Source: Trichopria drosophilae (taxonomy: Eukaryota; Arthropoda; Insecta; Hymenoptera; Diapriidae). Taken from it: a stretch of DNA of 64,000 bases. Positions 60,080 to 64,000 of the stretch are shown here, in pieces. The translations under genes and the position numbers were made by a program. Position 1 is the stretch's first letter. Each line of letters starts with the position of its first letter. The notes below the pieces were generated by a model, which was not told where the DNA came from, made no database searches, and was given only the letters and a program-made list of their open reading frames with translations. The stretch covers positions 129,307,501 to 129,371,500 of the forward strand of contig CM059584.1 of the NCBI GenBank assembly GCA_030407085.1. Direction: 5' to 3'.

Positions 60080-60470
60080 AATCGGTACTTAGTTCAATGA
60101 AAAAAGAGTTTGGTCGTTACAACCGGAATCTTCAGTACTGGAAATAAACAGTTTGGTTCCATTTACTTAACCAAAGTGACTGGTCAGTTTGTCTAGTTGA
60201 GTTAAAAACGCTGCGGCAACCGAACCTGTTTGGTTACTACACATACCGATCAAAAATTACTTTACCGTATTCAAAATAGGGTTTGGTTGGTACCTCCAAA
60301 AGCCTTGGTCGTCAGAATTAACCAACTCGGATATTGACTTAACCGCACTAACTAATATATTCGTCTCAATCAGTTAGAAAAGTTCGGTTGCTGCAACCGA
60401 ACTAGTTGGCTACTACTTACATTGATCGAAAATTTTCTATAAATAACTTTCACGTTTTTGGAAGAATTGT
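60080..60470. repeat. Degenerate repeat around GGTTGCTGCAACCGAAC
   Basis: Phrases like TTTGGTTACTACA, GCTGCGGCAACCGAACCTG and GGTTGCTGCAACCGAACTAG recur in the same order (about 60205 and 60385), followed by ATCGAAAATT-type text each time. It is a decayed two- to three-unit repeat. Confidence 0.5.
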
Positions 60471-60639
60471 ATTATGTTCATGACGTTGAATAACCAAAAA
60501 AATGACGGATCCAATATGGAGTCAGATTTAAAAAATGTTTATTGCAATTTTGTTCCTAGTTCAATTCCCAAACATCTTCATTATACCCAAAAAAGGCACA
60601 AAAAAGGAGTTCTGGCAGTTCGTTTCATCGTTTCAAAGG

Positions 60640-61860
60640 GATTCGCAAACCCTCCCGACTTTGTTATCATTCTCGAAGTCAAGGGTCGATTGATACACCG
60701 AGAGTAATCACGACTTTTTTTCCCTATGAGGAATCGAGTGCCAATTAATCGTAGCTCTCGGACCTGTTTCGGAAATTGTCGGTAATTGACTCGTCTTTGG
60801 AAAACTTCCGGTAGAGTTTTTGACTCCAGCACGTGCGTCCTCGAGCCTCTTGTGGACGAAACAACCCACACTCCATCCGCCGCATTGTTTCCAACTTTCG
60901 ACGGGAACTTTCTCAATAACCCCTCCTCGTGTCTATTATGTGAAACTCAAAAAAAAACAAAAAAAATTTGGCGAAATCGTTTTTCATCGTGCCAGGACCA
61001 TACGGGAAAGACGCAGATTCCCATCGGTGCTCCCGGCTCATCCGTCGTTCCGGAACAATCCTGAAAATCTCGGCATTCCAAAATTCCGAAAACCTCCGTG
61101 TCCAACGGTATATACCCGGATTCGGGCATGGGAGAGCTAACCGATTCCACGCATTCCACGGAAGCGGAAACGCGTAATCATCCGGCGGCGAATGCCGCAT
61201 ATCGTGTCGCGTTTAAGTAGCTGCCCGAAGTTTGCAGTATCGAGAAATACGGCTAACCAAGTTTGCCAAGCCGCTTTATGCGGTGAAGCGGCCAAAGGGG
61301 GGGTCCTTTGCCGAGATGGGTTAGGCGTTTATGGCGCTGTGGTGTGCAGAGTGCGCGCGACGAGTCCCGACATTAATTAAGTGCAGCAAGAAGGAAACGA
61401 AAATGGTGGAAATGCTCTCTCGTGCATCCCAGACTGCTCTGGTGTAAGAGAGCGAAGCCGAGGGAGACACAGGGTGGGCGAGAACGACCCTGAAACAGAC
61501 AGAGACAGACAGAGAGAAAGACCAAGCGAGCCAAAGCCCGGAGGGCTGGAGAATGTTATTGACATGATGGTGTCGAGGCGGCCATCTTGGCCTGCTGGCA
61601 CCCTAGCAGAGTACGTACGTCCTTGTCCCCTTCGTGTGACATTCAGCGAGCCAAACCTAACCTGCGCTAGTCGCCCTATAGCCACCCTTTCAACCAACCC
61701 CAGCTACGAGCGTCGAGGGTCCCGGGGGTTGCTTGTCGCCATGGCGACCAACGCTTGTCCAACCCCTGATCCAAACACGAAATCGTGTCTGTGGTCTATG
61801 TAGCCTCCCTATGTACCGGGGCCTTTATGTAAACACCGACCAACTCCTCGTTCCTAACGA
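60640..61860. promoter_or_regulatory. Large GC-rich island, candidate promoter region
   Basis: About 1.2 kb with high GC and CpG. It contains a CCATCTTGG site (61582-61590, YY1-like), purine-rich AGACAGAGACAGACAGAGAG text near 61500 typical of untranslated leaders, and a perfect X-box palindrome at 61735. Overlapping open frames in several frames and both strands include a 140-codon one (61381-61803). None resembles a family I know. Confidence 0.45.
61735..61748. promoter_or_regulatory. RFX-type X-box palindrome GTCGCCATGGCGAC
   Basis: A 14-base perfect palindrome that meets the X-box consensus RYYVYY-N2-RRHRAC. Outer bases (GTTGCTT on the left, CAACG on the right) extend a looser symmetry. 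It also contains GCCATGG, so it could be a start-codon context instead. Confidence 0.45.
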
Positions 61861-61861
61861 C

Positions 61862-62151
61862 CACACGGAAAGAATGCTAGGGGACCTGCCTGCCTTTCCG
61901 TAGGTGCGCTACTTCCCCACCATTTCACCCGTCAACCTGCTCGAATTGGGCGACCGAATCTCCCAAAAGTTTCAGCGAGCAGTCGATCCGATGATGTGCT
62001 AAAACTTCGGCGACTAACTCACGGAATTTGGGCGACCAGATCTCCCAATTTGCGAGATCAGGCTTCCCTCCACAACGTTGGTATATCCAACTACGATTGG
62101 CAACGCCGCCGGCACTTTTGGGTGATTCGACCGCTCAACGTTCTTTCCGTG
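61862..62151. mobile_element. Possible MITE with CACGGAAAGAA ends, 290 bp
   Basis: CACACGGAAAGAATG on the left is mirrored by CGTTCTTTCCGTGCA on the right. Inside, GGGCGACCGAATCTCCCAAA and GGGCGACCAGATCTCCCAAT are diverged direct repeats. No clear target-site duplication was found. Confidence 0.5.
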
Positions 62152-62478
62152 CACGTTCCTAGGTGCTTATAGACTCGTGCGCGCATCCTGGCTCTGGCGC
62201 GAGCACAACGTCAACGCGAGCTCATTAACGCCCTGCCGCTTTTATTCCACCGTAATACATCCACACATCCATACACGTACATTGCGATATGGAAATATCA
62301 ATTTTAGCTGTGTTGAACTCAAAATCTTCTAGAACTTTCAGACACAGATATACTGGACACAATAAGTAGCTTAAGGAGATTTCTAACCTTATAGGAAGAA
62401 TTAACTTTATGATGAAGTACATTATTCTACTTGAAAAATAAAGGAACCCGTATTTTTTCAAATTCTTGTAAACCACTT

Positions 62479-62540
62479 TTTGGGCTTTTTACGAATTACT
62501 GAAGATTTTGTCAACAAAACAAGATTTTTACAAATTCCAT
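62479..62540. repeat. Direct repeat, copy 1 (pairs with 63938-64000)
   Basis: CTTTTTACGAATTACTGAAG, then ATTTTG, then CAAAACAAGATTTTTAC; about 85% identical to the block that runs off the right end of the window 1.46 kb later. Confidence 0.6.
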
Positions 62541-63937
62541 AATCAGCTGCTTGGAATTTCCCAAATTTTATGGGTTTTATGGCCAACTTGATTGAAGGTC
62601 CACTCAAAGGTCAATCCCTTCTAGTTTAGTTTTTATATAAAATAAATTTTCAATAAAACTAGAAGTCTATATTTTAATAAGAATAACACAAACTTGTAAA
62701 TCGCAAATACAGTTTCGATACATGGTTATTTCTTAAAAATGACAAATAATTGAAATATTTGCACAAGTTTTCGTTAAAATTTAGCAAAATAGTTCTTAAA
62801 ATGTATCATTTCTCGTTTTTCCCTGTAATATCTGCAGAAAACGCCCATTGAGTGAAAATGTAGACCGTCTTCGACTTCATAAAATCTTTCCCATTAAACT
62901 AGGCCCTATTCTATCTTGCACAGATCACGAAAGAAAATGTACAGTCATAAGAAAATTATTTCTAGTTAATTGTCCTTGAATTTGAAATTGCTGATAAAAA
63001 CTCTAATGTTAGTACCAATAACGTATTTAATATGAATATGGAAGAAATATAAATCTTTTAATTTATTGTACTACATTATATTAACCTTATCGATAAGTTT
63101 CCAGAATTGCACATACGCGATTTTCAGCGAAACTGGTCGAATTGAATTACACCAGTTTCTGCCAGATGGCGTAAAGCATCACTCAGTCCAGCCGCAAGTG
63201 GTTTGAGTGGAATTTATTTCATACAAAACAACAAATCGTCTCAGCGCGTTTGTAACGCCCGAAATTATTTTCGAAACATAAATGTGTTAGTGCACGATAT
63301 TGCCCCCTTCGATTCATTGTTACCTTGTTACTAAATAATTCTAAGAAACTCTTCATTTCTTGACTAAAATTAAAATATAAAAATTGGAAAAGTGAACCAC
63401 TAATCAGAGGATGCAAGTTCATGTCACTTTGCGGATTATGTATTTTTAGTCACGTTTTATGATCTGCAATTTAGCGTTAGGTAGATATGTATTTTTATCA
63501 GTGCTTTTTTAATAACAAATATAACAGAAAAATCAATTAAAACTAACTTTTATACATTTTATGTGAAAGTTATACACAAACTTCAGTAATCAAGTTTGTC
63601 ACGTTACTCTGGGTATAATTTTAATTTAAGTATGCATAATTTGTTTAATATTAAACAAATTAGTTCATACTAAGCAATAAATAATTCCTCTGATATTCAA
63701 CAATGTTTTACTCGTCAAGAGAGAAAAGCGTACTCTTTAATTAAAAGCAAATAACAAGAATTCAAAAAGGGTTACGCAAATTTCTCAATAATAGAAAATG
63801 ATAACAATTTCTTCATTTTGTGCTTTGAATGATGATACAATCATAATGTTATGTTACTGAACTTTGCTAACCAAGAATAATTGATTCTAACTTGAAAAAT
63901 TGTGATACCCCTATTTTTTAAATTTTCGAAAACAATT

Positions 63938-64000
63938 TTTTAGCCTTTTTACGAATTGCTGAAGATTTTGGCAACGAAACAAGATTTTTGCCAATTTGAT
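63938..64000. repeat. Direct repeat, copy 2, cut by the window end
   Basis: CTTTTTACGAATTGCTGAAG, then ATTTTGGCAACGAAACAAG. Same orientation as the copy at 62479. The spacing could mark two ends of one element or a simple dispersed repeat. Confidence 0.6.

Larger units (their letters stand above)
62230..64000. other. AT-rich stretch, no gene recognised
   Basis: Apart from the repeated block at both ends (next entries), no coding texture, RNA gene or inverted repeat was seen. Confidence 0.4.

Noticed and set aside
61381..61803. 140-codon plus-strand frame
   Set aside because: Same reason: GC-rich island, opposite strand open too, no family resemblance. It could still be part of a leader exon.
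1..64000. CRISPR arrays, rRNA or tRNA genes
   Set aside because: The regular arrays seen are eukaryotic satellites without spacer structure, and I found no cloverleaf with an intact T-loop (GGTTCGAAT-type) box in proper spacing.

Overview
This is AT-rich nuclear DNA from an animal, most likely an insect. The basis is short introns with GT-AG junctions, AATAAA polyadenylation signals, a TTAGG-type telomere-like tract and the transposon families present. Hymenoptera is a guess from gene content and DNA texture; I cannot prove it. About 70% or more of the window is non-coding and packed with transposon debris. Nothing points to bacteria, a phage or a virus.

Genes, left to right. (1) Positions 2-49 may hold the last 15 codons of a plus-strand gene. 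(2) 5863-8663 (+) carries the last three exons of an unrecognised Arg/Ser-rich and Cys-rich protein. (3) 14506-15941 (-) is a six-exon HGH1 (FAM203, armadillo-fold chaperone for eEF2) gene whose last splice junction is one base out of frame. (4) 20725-21248 (+) is a complete three-exon CCDC86/Cgr1-family nucleolar protein. (5) 21484-33348 (-) holds the helicase core of a BRIP1/FANCJ-type iron-sulphur DNA helicase. Two or three more 5' exons at 36633-37235 join it in phase. The Walker A exon is not visible and is probably upstream of the minus-strand exons I can see, or outside the window. From about 37.3 kb to 64 kb I recognise no protein-coding gene, only GC-rich islands that could be promoters or first exons of unrecognised genes.

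HGH1 and CCDC86 are divergent and about 4.8 kb apart. The gap holds three copies of a ~120-bp sequence from the HGH1 promoter, a 1.96-kb TTAA-flanked Kolobok-like element, a piggyBac-like foldback and a pogo-like MITE inserted into the foldback's terminal TTAA. The 7.2-kb BRIP1 intron contains a ~91-bp satellite array (12 units), a second pogo-like MITE, a piggyBac-like foldback and further inverted repeats.

The strongest theme is foldback DNA: more than a dozen inverted-repeat structures of 0.2-2 kb, several nested. Three families have clear ends and target-site duplications: a GGGTGC-ended, tandem-repeat-armed family (8-9 bp duplications, one self-insertion), a CCCATTAACGCC-ended TTAA family, and a CAGGGTGATC-ended TA family. 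I see no evidence of a new enzymatic system. The best leads are the GGGTGC foldback family, the 97%-identical hairpin at 10022-10340, the triplicated HGH1 promoter segment, the HGH1 junction and the RFX-type X-boxes in the GC islands.
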